From positions 1 through 64,000 of the forward strand of contig DATIXI010000037.1 of NCBI GenBank assembly GCA_035518635.1: DNA of 64,000 nucleotides. Direction: 5' to 3'. The position numbers and the translations under genes were made by a program. The notes under the pieces were generated by a model. The model did not search any database and was not told where the DNA came from. It saw only the letters and a program-made list of their open reading frames with translations. The DNA is from AC-32 sp035518635 (GTDB lineage: Bacteria; Actinomycetota; Thermoleophilia; Gaiellales; Gaiellaceae). Position 1 is the stretch's first letter, and each line of letters starts with the position of its first letter. This document shows, piece after piece, positions 24,047-32,698 of the stretch.

Positions 24047-25278
24047 GACCGGATCCTAAGCCGCGCGATGAAGAACCCGGATGTCCTGTCACGCGAAGGA
24101 AGGGTGAGCAGGAACTCCGGCCGCCGCGGGTGCGCGAACTGCGGCCACTCCTGACCCAGCGGCTCGATCTCGAGACCGCTCGCGTCGACGACTGCCTCGT
24201 TCTCCTCGGCGCTGATCGTGCAGACCGCGTAGACGATCGTCCCGCCCGGCCGGACGCGCTCCGCCGCGACGCCGAGCAGCGCACGTTGCAGCTCCGGAAG
24301 GGGCCGCGCCCGCCAACGCAGATCGGGGCGCGAGGCGAGCACGCCGAGCCCGGAGCACGGCGCGTCGACGAGCGCACGGTCGAAGCCGCGCAGCTCGTCG
24401 GGAAGCTCGAGGGCATCGGCGTTCACGACGGTGACGTTCGAAGCCCCGAGCCGCGCGCAGTTCTCCTCGAGCTCCCGTGCGCGCCCCGGATGCTTCTCGA
24501 CCGCCGTCACCTCGCCCGCGAGCTGCGTCGCCTTCCCGCCCGGGGCCGCGCACAGGTCGAGCACGCGCTCGCCGTCGCTGCTCGCGACGCAGAGACCGGC
24601 GAGCTGCGAGCCGCGGCTCTGCGGCCAGACCAGCCCCGCTCGGAACGCCTGCTCGTCGACGCGATCCACGTGGATCGCGTCCGGAAGCTCGGGATCCGGC
24701 ACCCCGTCGACGTGCCCCTCCTTCCGCCGGTTGCGGCGGACGACCGTCTCCGGCGGCTCGTTCTGCGCCGCCATCAGCTCGAGCGCGTCCTCCGGGCCGA
24801 GCTCCCGCCACCACAGCTCGGCGACCCAGTTCGGGTATGAATGCTTCAGCGCCGCCTGTGCCGGAGTCGCGGCCGGGAGGGCGTCCACCAGGTCGCGCAG
24901 CCCGAGGGCGAGGCGCCGCGTGACGGCGTTCGTGAACGACACCGCCCGCTCGAGGCCCGCGGCGCGCACGAGCTCGACCGTCTCGTTGACCGCGGCGTGG
25001 ACGGCCACCTCGCTGAACGCGAGCTGGTAGGCGCCGAGACGGAGCGCGGCCCGCACGGGCGGGTCCAGCTTCGCCACCGGTCGGCGCCCCAGCTCCTCGA
25101 TCCCGTGGTCGAGCGTGCGCACCCGCTGGACGGTCCCGAACGCAAGCCGCTGGGCGAGCGCCCGGTCGCGGCGGTCGAGCCCCGCAGCTGCCGACGGAAA
25201 CGCGCGGTTGGCGTACGCGCCCTCCTCGAACACGCGCAGCACGGTGTCGAACGCCGCGCGCCGGGCGGGAGCGATCAT
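24043..25278 (-). CDS. rsmB: 16S rRNA (cytosine-967-C5)-methyltransferase
   Basis: A 411-residue RNA methyltransferase. The N-terminal NusB-like helical domain (about 1-145) starts ARRAAFDTVLRVFEEGAYAN. The catalytic domain has VLDLCAAPGGKATQLAG for SAM, DAPCSGLGVLASRPDLRWR and the catalytic cysteine in YAVCTISAEEN. Typical family length is 430. It lies between fmt and rpe; the fmt-rsmB pair is conserved. Confidence 0.95.
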   Translation of the reverse strand: MIAPARRAAFDTVLRVFEEGAYANRAFPSAAAGLDRRDRALAQRLAFGTVQRVRTLDHGIEELGRRPVAKLDPPVRAALRLGAYQLAFSEVAVHAAVNETVELVRAAGLERAVSFTNAVTRRLALGLRDLVDALPAATPAQAALKHSYPNWVAELWWRELGPEDALELMAAQNEPPETVVRRNRRKEGHVDGVPDPELPDAIHVDRVDEQAFRAGLVWPQSRGSQLAGLCVASSDGERVLDLCAAPGGKATQLAGEVTAVEKHPGRARELEENCARLGASNVTVVNADALELPDELRGFDRALVDAPCSGLGVLASRPDLRWRARPLPELQRALLGVAAERVRPGGTIVYAVCTISAEENEAVVDASGLEIEPLGQEWPQFAHPRRPEFLLTLPSRDRTSGFFIARLRIRS

Positions 25279-25282
25279 GCGA

Positions 25283-26074
25283 CTACCGAAGCCCGCGGAG
25301 GAACTCGTCGTAGCTCATCCGCCGCCGGCCCTCCGGCTGGACCTCGACCGGAACGAGAGCGCCGTCCTCGACGCGGGCCTTCCAGATCGTGACCGGCCGC
25401 CCGTGGAGCTCGGCGCGGGCTCCGATGTGCGGCGAGAGGGCCCGGATGCGCGCGAGGAGCTCGTCCGGTGGCCGGCTCGGGTCGAGCTCGCGGTCGGCGG
25501 GCCCGATCTTCTCCGCGTAGGTCACGCCCTCGTCCGGCTGCCGCGCGAAGCTCGGCTCGGGAAGCACGCCGTCGAGCAGCTCGACCGCGACCTCGGCGGC
25601 CTTCGCGGCAACGCTGCCGAAGTCGTCGTCCTGCTCGACCGGGAACGCGCGCTGGGCAGCGATCGGCCCGGCGTCGAGCTCCGGCTCGAGCCTGATGATC
25701 GTCACGCCCGTCTCGCGGTCGCCCGCCATCAGCGCCCGCTCGATGGGCGCGGCTCCGCGCCAGCGGGGGAGCAACGACGGATGCACATTGAGCCAGAGCG
25801 CCCGCTCGAGCACGGGCTCGGGGATCAGGACTCCGTACGCCGCGACGACGACCGTCTCCTCGCCCGGGTCGAAGTCCGGGCCGATCGTCTCCGGCTGGCG
25901 CACCTCGATCCCGAGGCGCTCGGCTGTCTCCTTCGCAGGCGGCGGCGCGACTCGACGGCCGCGGCCCCGAGGCCGGTCGGGTCGGGTGAGCAGGTACGCG
26001 ATCTCGTGCTTCGACGCCAGCCGCTCGAGCACATCGGCGCCGAGCGGCGCCGTCGCGGCGACGGCGAGCCTCAA
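25283..26074 (-). CDS. fmt: Methionyl-tRNA formyltransferase
   Basis: Formylates initiator Met-tRNA. The 263-residue protein has RPDRPRGRGRRVAPPPAK, AAYGVLIPEPVL and the formyl-transfer core LNVHPSLLPRWRGAAPIERA with ELDAGPIAAQ. The C-terminal part ends EGRRRMSYDEFLRGL, so the protein is complete although shorter than the usual 310. The start is TTG 26074, with AGG a few bases upstream. It lies four bases after the def stop. Confidence 0.93.
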   Translation of the reverse strand: MRLAVAATAPLGADVLERLASKHEIAYLLTRPDRPRGRGRRVAPPPAKETAERLGIEVRQPETIGPDFDPGEETVVVAAYGVLIPEPVLERALWLNVHPSLLPRWRGAAPIERALMAGDRETGVTIIRLEPELDAGPIAAQRAFPVEQDDDFGSVAAKAAEVAVELLDGVLPEPSFARQPDEGVTYAEKIGPADRELDPSRPPDELLARIRALSPHIGARAELHGRPVTIWKARVEDGALVPVEVQPEGRRRMSYDEFLRGLR

Positions 26075-26078
26075 GGAG

Positions 26079-26654
26079 CTACCTGGCGATGACGGGCTGC
26101 GGGCGCAGGACCGCGAGCGCCTCCCGGCGGGCCTCCGGCGTCGTCCGATCGAGGATCAGGACGCCGTCGAGATGGTCGATCTCGTGCTGCACGATCCGCG
26201 CGGCCAGGCCATCGAGCTCGAGCCGCAGGTCGTTCCCCTCCGGGTCGGTCGCCTCGACCGTCACGCGCTCGTGCCGTTCGACGGGCATCACGACGCTGTC
26301 CAGCGAGAGGCAGCCCTCGTCGTCGCCGATCCGCTCCTCGGAGGCGTCGACGACCCGCGGGTTGACGAGCGCGACGATCTCCTCCTCTGGGTCGGGATGG
26401 AAGACGAAGACCCTGCGCAGGACGCCGATCTGCGTCGCGGCGAGCCCGAGGCCGTTCGCGTCCTCGAGCAGTTGGGAGAGTCGCTCGACGAGCCGCGCGA
26501 GCTCGGCGTCGTGCGTCTCGATGTCGTGCGCCTTCATCCGCAGCACCGGATCGGGGTACTGGCGCACCTGGGCAAGCGCGATCAGACGCCGCGCTTCCGC
26601 CTCGGCGTCGAGCTTCTCGTCCCGGACTTCGCCCGCCTCGCTCACTTTCGTCAT
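26079..26654 (-). CDS. def: Peptide deformylase
   Basis: Removes the formyl group from new proteins; metal-dependent. The 191-residue product has GLGLAATQIGVLRRVFVF (motif 1, with Thr where Pro is commonest), DEGCLSLDSV (motif 2) and IVQHEIDHLDGVLI (motif 3, HExxH). About 30 extra N-terminal residues (VSEAGEVRDEKLDAEAEA) are charged and precede the enzyme core. ATG 26654 is chosen; the open frame continues upstream but is a shadow of priA. def and fmt act in consecutive steps and are adjacent. Confidence 0.94.
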   Translation of the reverse strand: MTKVSEAGEVRDEKLDAEAEARRLIALAQVRQYPDPVLRMKAHDIETHDAELARLVERLSQLLEDANGLGLAATQIGVLRRVFVFHPDPEEEIVALVNPRVVDASEERIGDDEGCLSLDSVVMPVERHERVTVEATDPEGNDLRLELDGLAARIVQHEIDHLDGVLILDRTTPEARREALAVLRPQPVIAR

Positions 26655-26674
26655 CTTAGTGCGGCCGTACGGGC

Positions 26675-28612
26675 TCAGAGGCTCTGCGGATCGACGTCGA
26701 CGACCGCGGTCAACCCCGCGCGGCGCATGGCGGGCGCAGCGGCGGCGAGGAGCTGCGCCGCCCTGGCCGCGAGGCGTCGCGGCTCGCCGGTCTTCGCCGT
26801 GAGCTGGGCGCGATGCCGGCCGCGCAACCGGAACAGCGGCGCGGGGCCGAGCAGGTCGGCGCCGCGACCCTCGAGCCCGGGGCGCAGCTCGGCGAGGAGC
26901 TTCGTGGCCGCACCCTCCGCAGGCGCCGAGGCGAGCACGCGCACGAGGTGGCGGAACGGCGGGTAGCCGAGCTCGCGGCGGCGGTCGAGCTCGTCGGCGA
27001 GGAAGCGCGGCACATCGTGTCGAGCGGCGAGGACCAGGGGCCTCGCGTCGGGCTGGAACGTCTGCACGAGCACGCGGCCGGGTGCGTCGCGCCCGCTGCG
27101 ACCGGCGAGCTGCGTCACGAGCTGGAACGTCCGTTCCTCCGCGCGCAGGTCGGGAAGACCGAGGCCGGTGTCGGCGTCGACCACTGCCGCGAGTGCGACC
27201 CCCGCGAAGTGATGCCCCTTCGCGACCATCTGCGTGCCGAGCAGGACCGCGCGATCGGCCTCGCGGAAGCGCCGCAGGAGGGCGGCGAGTTCCTCCGGGT
27301 GCCTGACCGCGTCCGCGTCGAGCCGGATCAGCTCGAGCTCGGGCAGGCGCGCCGCGAGCTCGCGCTCGAGCCGCTGCGTCCCGGCTCCGATCCGGGCGAG
27401 CTCGACCGAACGGCAGGCCGGGCACTCCGGCGGCACGGGCTCGGCGTGGCCACAGTGATGGCAGCGAAGCGTCTCGTCCCGGTGGAGCACGAGGGCCACG
27501 TCGCAGTCGGGGCAGCGGAAGGTGGTGCCGCAAGCGCGGCAGTGGAGCGCAGGGGCGACCCCTCGCCGGTTCAGGAGCAAGATCGCCTTGCCGCCCTGCT
27601 CGGCGATCGCACCGAGCTCCGCGAGGAGCGGCGCCGAGAGCGGATAGCCGGCCTCGCGGCGAAGATCGACGAGCCGGACCGGCGGCAGGCTGCCGCCGAG
27701 CCTCTCGCTCAGCTCCAGCCGCTCGAGCGACTCCCAGCTCTCGGGGCGCGGCGTCGCGCTCCCGTACACGGCGACCGCTCCCTCGAGGGCGGCCCGCTTC
27801 GCGGCGACCGTGCGCGCGTCGTAGCGCGGGTCGGACTCCTGCTTGTACGAGGGGTCGTGCTCCTCGTCGACGCAGACGAGGCCGAGCCCGTGCATGGGCG
27901 CGAAGATCGCCGAGCGGGCGCCGACGACGATCCTGGCCTCGCCGCGGGCGATGCGCTCCCGCTCGTCCCGCCGCTCGGCGTCGGTCAGACCCGAATGGAG
28001 CAGCGCGACCGAGTCGCCGAAGCGCGCGCGGAAGCGGCCGACCGTCTGCGGGGCGAGGGCGATCTCGGGAACGAGCACGATCGTCCCGAGCCCCCGCTCG
28101 AGGGCAGCCGCCGCGGCCTGGAGGTAGACCTCCGTCTTGCCGCTGCCGGTCGGCCCGTAGAGCAGGAAGTGGCCGCCGCCGCCATCGCCGAGCGCGGCGA
28201 CGATCCGCGCCAGCGCCACCTCCTGGTCGGGACTCAGGCGCTCGGGAGCAGCCTCGCCCCCGAGGGACTGCCGCTCCACCGGCGATTTCTGCTCCTTGCG
28301 CCGGCGGCGGCGGACCGGCGCGACCAGCTCCATCGCACGGGCGGGTGTCGAGCCGTAGTACTCCGCGAGCCAGAGCGCCAGGTCGACGAGCGCGGGCGGC
28401 AGCTCGTGCACGACCGAGTCCACGGGCAGCGGCTCCACGCCCGCCGGAGGAGCGTCCACGACCTCGACCACGACCCCACGAGCCCGTGAGCGCCCGAACG
28501 GGACGGAGACCACCGCTCCCTTGCCGACGCCGTCGGGCAACTCGTAGGTGAACTCACGCGAGCTCAGCGCACGCGCGGTCACCAGCGGAACGACGGTCCC
28601 GAACCTCGCCAC
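26675..28612 (-). CDS. priA: Primosomal replication restart helicase PriA
   Basis: A 645-residue helicase that reloads the replisome. An N-terminal 3'-end-binding domain is followed by Walker A LLYGPTGSGKTEVYLQ, VLVPEIALAPQ, the DEEH box in VCVDEEHDPSYKQ, the zinc region with CRACGTTFRCPDCDVAL and CHHCGH...CPAC, and QLAGRSGRDAPG. The Walker and DEEH motifs are intact, unlike the degenerate mycobacterial PriA. GTG 28612 lies seven bases after TAGCCT, so a leaderless mRNA is likely. It heads the priA-def-fmt-rsmB-rpe-ribD run. Confidence 0.95.
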   Translation of the reverse strand: MARFGTVVPLVTARALSSREFTYELPDGVGKGAVVSVPFGRSRARGVVVEVVDAPPAGVEPLPVDSVVHELPPALVDLALWLAEYYGSTPARAMELVAPVRRRRRKEQKSPVERQSLGGEAAPERLSPDQEVALARIVAALGDGGGGHFLLYGPTGSGKTEVYLQAAAAALERGLGTIVLVPEIALAPQTVGRFRARFGDSVALLHSGLTDAERRDERERIARGEARIVVGARSAIFAPMHGLGLVCVDEEHDPSYKQESDPRYDARTVAAKRAALEGAVAVYGSATPRPESWESLERLELSERLGGSLPPVRLVDLRREAGYPLSAPLLAELGAIAEQGGKAILLLNRRGVAPALHCRACGTTFRCPDCDVALVLHRDETLRCHHCGHAEPVPPECPACRSVELARIGAGTQRLERELAARLPELELIRLDADAVRHPEELAALLRRFREADRAVLLGTQMVAKGHHFAGVALAAVVDADTGLGLPDLRAEERTFQLVTQLAGRSGRDAPGRVLVQTFQPDARPLVLAARHDVPRFLADELDRRRELGYPPFRHLVRVLASAPAEGAATKLLAELRPGLEGRGADLLGPAPLFRLRGRHRAQLTAKTGEPRRLAARAAQLLAAAAPAMRRAGLTAVVDVDPQSL

Positions 28613-28619
28613 GCGGCTG

Positions 28620-28625
28620 AGGCTA
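28620..28625 (-). promoter_or_regulatory. Candidate -10 box of priA
   Basis: TAGCCT on the minus strand, seven bases before GTG 28612. Confidence 0.45.
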
Positions 28626-28679
28626 GACGCCGGGCGTGACGTGAAACGGCGTGGGTCGGATGCGAATAGAGTGGAGACG

Positions 28680-29366
28680 ATGGCACAGGGCCATTCCGTC
28701 GACGAGTACCTCGAGACGATCTACTTCCTCGCCTTTCCGATCGGGGAGTACAAGCCGCAGACCGGCGGGTCGCCGACGCTCGCCTCGCGCGTGGCCGAGA
28801 TGCTCGGGGTCTCGCGCGCGTCCGCGGGCGAGATGCTGAAGCGGCTGGAAGCAGAAGGGCTCGTCGAGCGCGGCGAGCACAAAGAGGCGATCCTCACGCC
28901 CACGGGCCGCAAGCGCGCGGAGCAGGTCGTCCGTAAGCACCGGATCGTCGAGCGGCTGCTCACCGATTTCATGGGCTACACGCCGGCCGAATCGCACGTC
29001 CATGCCGACGAGATCGGGGAGAGCTTCAGCGACGACATGATCGACCGCATCAGCGAGCGGCTCGGCCACCCTGACCGCTGCCCGCACGGCTGGCCGGTCG
29101 ACACCGACTTCGAGCAGGCCGAGAACCGCGAGCTGGCGCCGCTCTCCGACCTCGGCCCCGGCTCTCGGGCCGAGATCGTCCGCCTCGCGGAGCACGACGG
29201 CGACCTCCTGCACTGGTTCTACGACCAGGGCTTCGTGCCGGGCTCCGAGGTCGAGGTGAAGGAGGCCCAGCCCGCGGCGGAGCAGCTCACCGTGCGGCTG
29301 AACGGTGGCGAGAAGACGATCGCCGAAAAGGCCGCCGCGGGCCTGTTCGTCCGGCCCACGGCTTGA
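28680..29366 (+). CDS. DtxR-family metal-dependent transcriptional regulator
   Basis: A 228-residue regulator of the DtxR/IdeR/MntR family. The winged helix is at about 10-75: YLETIYFLAFPIGE, TLASRVAEMLGVSRASAGEM and EAEGLVERGEHKEAILT. The metal/dimer domain includes HRIVERLLTDFMGYTPAESH, HADEIGESFSDDMIDRI and LGHPDRCPHGWPV. The C-terminal SH3-like FeoA domain has LSDLGPGSRAEIVRL and GFVPGSEVEV. The metal (Fe or Mn) is not decidable. ATG 28680 sits after GGAG. It is divergent from priA and overlaps the deacetylase gene by four bases (TTGA). Confidence 0.92.
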   Translation: MAQGHSVDEYLETIYFLAFPIGEYKPQTGGSPTLASRVAEMLGVSRASAGEMLKRLEAEGLVERGEHKEAILTPTGRKRAEQVVRKHRIVERLLTDFMGYTPAESHVHADEIGESFSDDMIDRISERLGHPDRCPHGWPVDTDFEQAENRELAPLSDLGPGSRAEIVRLAEHDGDLLHWFYDQGFVPGSEVEVKEAQPAAEQLTVRLNGGEKTIAEKAAAGLFVRPTA

Positions 29367-29962
29367 AGCGCGCCGCGCTGACGTTCGACGACGGCCCCTC
29401 GCAGTGGACGCCGGTGGTCCTCGACCTGCTTCGCGAGCACGACGCCCGCGCGACCTTCTTCGTGATCGGCGAGCGCGTGCGGGAGCGGCCGGACGACGTG
29501 CGCCGGATCGCCGCAGAGGGTCACGAGCTCGGGAGCCACACGCTCACCCACCCGTGGCTGACGGACATCGGCGACGAGGAGGTCCGCGCTGAGATCTCGG
29601 GCGGAGTCGACGCCGCGCAGGAGGTGCTCGGAGAGCGGCTCCCGCTGTTCCGCGCGCCCGGCTTCCACGCAGACGCGCGCGTGCTCGGGATCGTCTCCGA
29701 GCTCGAGCTCGAAGCAGTCTTCGCGGACCTCGACCCCGAGGACTGGCGGCCCGGCGTCGACTCGCACACGATCTTCCGGTTCGTCCTGGACGGGCTGCGG
29801 CCCGGCGCGATCGTCGATCTCCACGACGGCTATCCGCCGCCGCCCACGAGCGCGCGAGACGACTGCACGCCCACGGTCGAGGCGCTCGAGCACCTGCTCC
29901 CGTGCCTTCGCGCGGAGGGCTACGAGCTCGTGACGGTGTCTGAGCTCAGAACCGAGACTTAG
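29363..29962 (+). CDS. Polysaccharide deacetylase family protein
   Basis: A 199-residue NodB-type deacetylase. Catalytic motifs are in order: LTFDDGPS (metal Asp pair), HELGSHTLTHPWL (metal histidines), FRAPGF and DLHDGY. No signal peptide or anchor is seen, so it appears cytoplasmic, unusual for cell-wall deacetylases; the substrate may be a small N-acetyl sugar or lipid-linked precursor (inference). The start is TTG 29363, overlapping the DtxR-type gene's stop. Its own stop lies inside a 17-base inverted repeat. Confidence 0.88.
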   Translation: MKRAALTFDDGPSQWTPVVLDLLREHDARATFFVIGERVRERPDDVRRIAAEGHELGSHTLTHPWLTDIGDEEVRAEISGGVDAAQEVLGERLPLFRAPGFHADARVLGIVSELELEAVFADLDPEDWRPGVDSHTIFRFVLDGLRPGAIVDLHDGYPPPPTSARDDCTPTVEALEHLLPCLRAEGYELVTVSELRTET

Positions 29963-29977
29963 TAACAGACTGTTACT
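29961..29977. repeat. 17-base perfect inverted repeat
   Basis: AGTAACAG, one central A, then CTGTTACT. It overlaps the deacetylase stop and lies nine bases from the convergent metK stop. The low GC content stands out. It could be a bidirectional terminator stem or a protein-binding site. Confidence 0.5.
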
Positions 29978-29985
29978 TGCGAGAG

Positions 29986-31233
29986 CTAGGCGGGCGTGCC
30001 GACCTCGAGGCCGGCTGCCTTGCGGAGCGCCTCGGCCTTGTCCGTGCGCTCCCAGGTGAAGTCGTGGTCGTCGCGGCCGAAGTGCCCGTACGCGGCGGTC
30101 TTCGAATAGATCGGCCGCAGCAGGTCGAGATCGCGGAGGATGGCCGCGGGCCGGAGGTCGAATTGCTCCATGATCAGCTCTTCGATCCGCGACACCTCGA
30201 CGTACTCGGTCCCGAACGTCCGCGCCGAGATCGAGACGGGCCTCGCGACACCGATCGCGTAGGCGACATTCACCTCACAGCGGTCGGCCAGCCCGGCTGC
30301 GACCACGTTCTTCGCGACGTAGCGAGCCGCGTAGGCGGCCGAGCGGTCGACCTTGGTCGGGTCCTTGCCCGAGAACGCGCCGCCGCCGTGCCGCGCCGCG
30401 CCGCCGTACGTGTCCACGATGATCTTGCGCCCGGTCAGACCGGTGTCCCCCATCGGACCGCCGATCACGAACTTGCCGGTCGGGTTGACGTAGACGAAAT
30501 CCCGCTCCTGGAAGCGCTTCTCGTCGTAGAGGTCGGGCGGGAGGATCGGTTTCAGGACGCGCTCGATCAGGTCGGGCTTGATCAGCGTCTCGGCGTCACA
30601 CCCGTCGGCGTGCTGCGTCGAGACGAGGATTCGCTCGAGCTCGACCGGTGTCTGCCGGCCAGCCTCGTCTACCTCGTACCGCACCGTGACCTGCGCTTTG
30701 CCGTCCGGCCGCAGGTACGGGAGCTCTCCCACCTTGCGCACCTCGGCGAGCCGCTTGCAGATCCGGTGCGCGAGCATGATCGGAAGCGGCATCAGCTCGG
30801 GCGTCTCCCGACTGGCGTAGCCGAACATCATCCCCTGGTCCCCGGCGCCGACCCGGTCGAGTGGGTCGTCGTCGGCCGGGTCGTGCTGCACCTCGTAGGA
30901 GGAGTCGACACCGAGCGCGATGTCCGGCGACTGCTCGTCGATCGCGACCACGACCCCGCAGGTGTGGGCGTCGAAGCCCCACTCCGAGTGCGTGTAGCCG
31001 ATCTCTGCGATCTTCGCCCGCACGATCGCCGGGATGTCGACGTAGGTCTCCGTCGTGATCTCGCCGCCGACGACGACGAGTCCGGTCGTGATCAGCGTCT
31101 CGCAGGCAACGCGGCCGTCGGCGTCGTCCGAGAGCACGGCGTCGAGCACCGTGTCGGAGATCTGGTCGGCGACCTTGTCGGGGTGGCCCTCGGTGACCGA
31201 CTCGGAGGTGAAGAGAAACTCCCGAACCGCCAT
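29986..31233 (-). CDS. metK: S-adenosylmethionine synthetase
   Basis: Makes SAM from methionine and ATP. The 415-residue protein has TSESVTEGHPDKVADQISD at the start, GAGDQGMMFGYA in the middle (family GQGDQG or GAGDQG hexapeptide), and GGGAFSGKDPTKVDRSAAY. All family hallmarks are present. It is the last gene of the tyrA-aroA-cmk-der-gpsA-lipoprotein-metK run, 13 bases after the lipoprotein stop. Confidence 0.97.
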   Translation of the reverse strand: MAVREFLFTSESVTEGHPDKVADQISDTVLDAVLSDDADGRVACETLITTGLVVVGGEITTETYVDIPAIVRAKIAEIGYTHSEWGFDAHTCGVVVAIDEQSPDIALGVDSSYEVQHDPADDDPLDRVGAGDQGMMFGYASRETPELMPLPIMLAHRICKRLAEVRKVGELPYLRPDGKAQVTVRYEVDEAGRQTPVELERILVSTQHADGCDAETLIKPDLIERVLKPILPPDLYDEKRFQERDFVYVNPTGKFVIGGPMGDTGLTGRKIIVDTYGGAARHGGGAFSGKDPTKVDRSAAYAARYVAKNVVAAGLADRCEVNVAYAIGVARPVSISARTFGTEYVEVSRIEELIMEQFDLRPAAILRDLDLLRPIYSKTAAYGHFGRDDHDFTWERTDKAEALRKAAGLEVGTPA

Positions 31234-31246
31234 TCGGCGGCTCAGG

Positions 31247-32698
31247 CTACTTGATCTCGAGGAAGAGGTTGAAGGTGCGCGTGTCGCCCGACCCCTCGTT
31301 CCAGGCCAAAAACGAGCGCAGCGGCCGCAGGTTCTCGGTCAAGACCGGCGGCGGCTGGGAGCCCGAGAGGCCGGCGAGCCCGAGGATCATCGGGATCGCG
31401 TCCTTGAGGTCGATGTAGGCCATGCCGCCGTTCGAGTCCGGCATCCCGGCCGCGTCTCGGGCCTCCTTGAAGTCGGCGCTGTCGGACAGCTTCTCGCCAC
31501 TCGCGTCGTACGACGACACGCCGTTCGCCGCGTTGGTGACCACGATCTTGCCGTTCGCCGAGCCCCAGTGGATCGTCACGCCGTCGATCGTGATCGACCT
31601 CTCGCCCGCGGCGCCTCCGACCTGCCCGCCCGTGAGCACGGCGATCCTCGCGGCGAGCTTGTCGAGCGTCGCCAGGCCGGCCGAGGTGTCGGACGGGTCG
31701 AGGACGAGCGTGATCTCGGGGATCCCGATCCCGGGGCGGACGTAGAGGGCGGTCTCGTTCTCGAACAGGCCGAGCAGCTCGTCGAGCGGCATCCCGAGCA
31801 CCATCGTCAGCGGCGCGCCCGCGTTGCCGAGCGCCGACGCGAGGCCCTTGCCGCCCTGGAAGCTCAGGAACGCCAGGGCGTCGGCCGGTGCCTCGCCGAG
31901 CGCAGTCGAGATGTAGTCGCCGGAGCCGAGGAGCGTCTCCGAGCCCGCTCCCTGGACGACGCCCTTCACGCGGACGCCGTCGTCCTCGGCCGTGAGCGCG
32001 GCGGTGAGCCAGTCGAGCTTGTCGAGCCCGGCTGCGGCGCCTGCATAGTCGGCGCCGCTCTGCTGGACGACGTGCTCGAGCAGGCGTCCGACCTCGTGGC
32101 CGTTCGCGTATGCCTTGACGAGCGCGTCGTCGGGCAGCTTGCCGAGCGCGTCGTTGAACGTGGAGTCGTCGGCCAGCGTCTTCCCGTCGCCGGCGAGAAC
32201 CTGGTCGATCTCTTTCTGGCTGCCGCTCAGCGCGTACCAGCCGTCGCCGACCTCGCGGTAGGCGGTCGGCTCGCCCGACGAGCCCTTGTCGCCGAGCTTC
32301 GCCACGGTCGACTTGAAGACGGCCGGATCGGCGGGCTGGGTCAGCCACGCGTACGAGACGTCCTTCGGCGTCGCGCCCGCCGCCACGGCCAGGTCGACCT
32401 CGGGGCCGAGCGCGGGCTTGACGTCCCGCTGGAAGTCGAGGCCCTGCTTGGCGAGCGCGCCCTCGATCTTGCTGAGCGCGAGGTCGCGGCCGGGAAACTT
32501 CTTCGAGAGCGCGTTGACCTGCTGCCACTGGCTCGAGCCGAGGTCGGTGTCGAGCGACACGTAGGCGAGCGCGTCGGCGCGGACGAAGGTCGCACCGGAC
32601 TCAGACGAGGCGGCCGGGCCGCCGCCGCAGCCGGCGGCGATGAGCGCGAGGGCGGCCAAGAACCCGAGCGCGAGTGTCCTGGATGAGCGGGCAGTCAT
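31247..32698 (-). CDS. Lipoprotein of the DUF3352 type
   Basis: A 483-residue lipoprotein. The signal LALGFLAALALIAAGCGG has a lipobox cysteine at about residue 24. The mature part alternates beta and helical stretches with repeated use of A-Y-V/A-F openings (ADALAYVSLDTD, ADALAFLSFQGG, NGGMAYIDLKDA), as in DUF3352 proteins of unknown function. It starts within the gpsA stop (ATGA), so it is co-translated with a phospholipid-precursor enzyme, and is followed closely by metK. A role at the outer face of the membrane is inferred. Confidence 0.82.
   Translation of the reverse strand: MTARSSRTLALGFLAALALIAAGCGGGPAASSESGATFVRADALAYVSLDTDLGSSQWQQVNALSKKFPGRDLALSKIEGALAKQGLDFQRDVKPALGPEVDLAVAAGATPKDVSYAWLTQPADPAVFKSTVAKLGDKGSSGEPTAYREVGDGWYALSGSQKEIDQVLAGDGKTLADDSTFNDALGKLPDDALVKAYANGHEVGRLLEHVVQQSGADYAGAAAGLDKLDWLTAALTAEDDGVRVKGVVQGAGSETLLGSGDYISTALGEAPADALAFLSFQGGKGLASALGNAGAPLTMVLGMPLDELLGLFENETALYVRPGIGIPEITLVLDPSDTSAGLATLDKLAARIAVLTGGQVGGAAGERSITIDGVTIHWGSANGKIVVTNAANGVSSYDASGEKLSDSADFKEARDAAGMPDSNGGMAYIDLKDAIPMILGLAGLSGSQPPPVLTENLRPLRSFLAWNEGSGDTRTFNLFLEIK

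Noticed and set aside
25283..26074. Truncated fmt
   Set aside because: Shorter than usual, but both the formyltransferase core and the conserved C-terminal end are present, so it is a compact complete protein.
26079..27533. Peptide deformylase with a long N-terminal extension from an upstream start
   Set aside because: The upstream frame is antisense-like shadow of priA in another frame; ATG 26654 gives the family length.
26813..28489. Plus-strand open frame opposite priA
   Set aside because: Shadow of priA with no recognisable motif.
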